This document shows, piece after piece, positions 6,478 to 6,538 of a DNA stretch of 6,538 nucleotides (position 1 is the stretch's first letter; each line of letters opens with the position of its first letter). Source of the stretch: Lactobacillales bacterium (GTDB lineage: Bacteria; Bacillota; Bacilli; Lactobacillales; Streptococcaceae). Location: assembly GCA_031257815.1 (NCBI GenBank), contig JAIRNX010000145.1, positions 1 to 6,538 of the forward strand. Direction: 5' to 3'. The position numbers and the translations under genes were made by a program. Below the pieces are notes generated by a model that saw only the letters and a program-made list of their open reading frames with translations, searched no databases and had not been told where the DNA came from.

Positions 6478-6538
6478 ATGTCATACAGTAAAGATTATCG
6501 CAAGGCGGCGATAGAATACAAGAAAAACGGTCACAGTT
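6478..6538 (+). CDS. IS630-family transposase, N-terminal fragment (window edge)
   Basis: Only the first 20 codons and one base are present. The protein starts MSYSKDYRKAAIEYKK and continues NGHS, the typical opening of the helix-turn-helix DNA-binding domain of IS630-type transposases (compare MAYSIDFRKKVLSY in the pneumococcal IS630 element). The catalytic DDE domain would lie to the right. The family places the element at TA target sites. It points away from the lipoprotein locus, so it does not obviously drive those genes; any outward promoter in the IS end would have to lie on the other strand. The start choice is supported by family similarity and not by a ribosome binding site, which is absent. 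Confidence 0.7.
   Translation, partial: MSYSKDYRKAAIEYKKNGHS

Larger units (their letters stand above)
6420..6538 (+). mobile_element. Left end of IS630-like insertion sequence, truncated by window
   Basis: The call rests on the transposase start at 6478 and on the peptidase frame losing sense at about 6420. IS630-family elements insert at TA dinucleotides; TA occurs at 6420–6421 and 6422–6423, right where the peptidase similarity stops. The sequence that follows (TAGTGCTTTAATCTAAAAA) would be the outer inverted repeat. The other end lies outside, so neither the repeat nor the exact border can be verified. Confidence 0.55.

Overview
The window looks like a low-GC Gram-positive chromosome of the class Bacilli, most likely a lactic-acid-bacterium relative. 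The basis is the dinG–ypmB–asnS gene order, AT-rich DNA, AGGAG-type ribosome binding sites and a lipoprotein-type signal peptide. The genus cannot be named from sequence alone.

Left part (1–3978, plus strand): a tight core operon. It opens with the C-terminal ~700 residues of a DinG-family protein; the reading frame is open to base 1, so the N-terminus, probably a DnaQ-type exonuclease, lies outside. A small membrane-anchored YpmB/DUF5590 protein with a TTG start follows, then asparaginyl-tRNA synthetase, which starts on the base after the ypmB stop. In many Bacilli dnaD and nth come next. Here they do not: asnS is followed by about 155 bp of frame-broken coding relic and a strong hairpin that can end transcription from both sides.

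Right part (4199–6421, minus strand): an accessory locus transcribed toward asnS. In transcription order it holds a papain-like cysteine peptidase relic that keeps its His and Asn regions but has lost its 5' part, then two paralogous putative lipoproteins of about 275 residues from a family I do not recognise. The paralogs share their leader DNA and are about 77% identical over the first 96 residues, but diverge strongly at the C-terminus. The conserved leader DNA runs back into the last codons of the peptidase, and a decayed copy of those codons sits in the spacer between the paralogs. This implies that a peptidase-end plus lipoprotein unit was duplicated in tandem.

Right edge (about 6420–6538): the left end of an IS630-like element, with the first 20 codons of its transposase. 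It appears to have landed in the peptidase gene next to the expected catalytic Cys–Trp motif, probably inactivating it and cutting the lipoprotein genes off from their original promoter. The peptidase–lipoprotein pair is the best candidate for an undescribed system here. Its function is not evident from the sequence.
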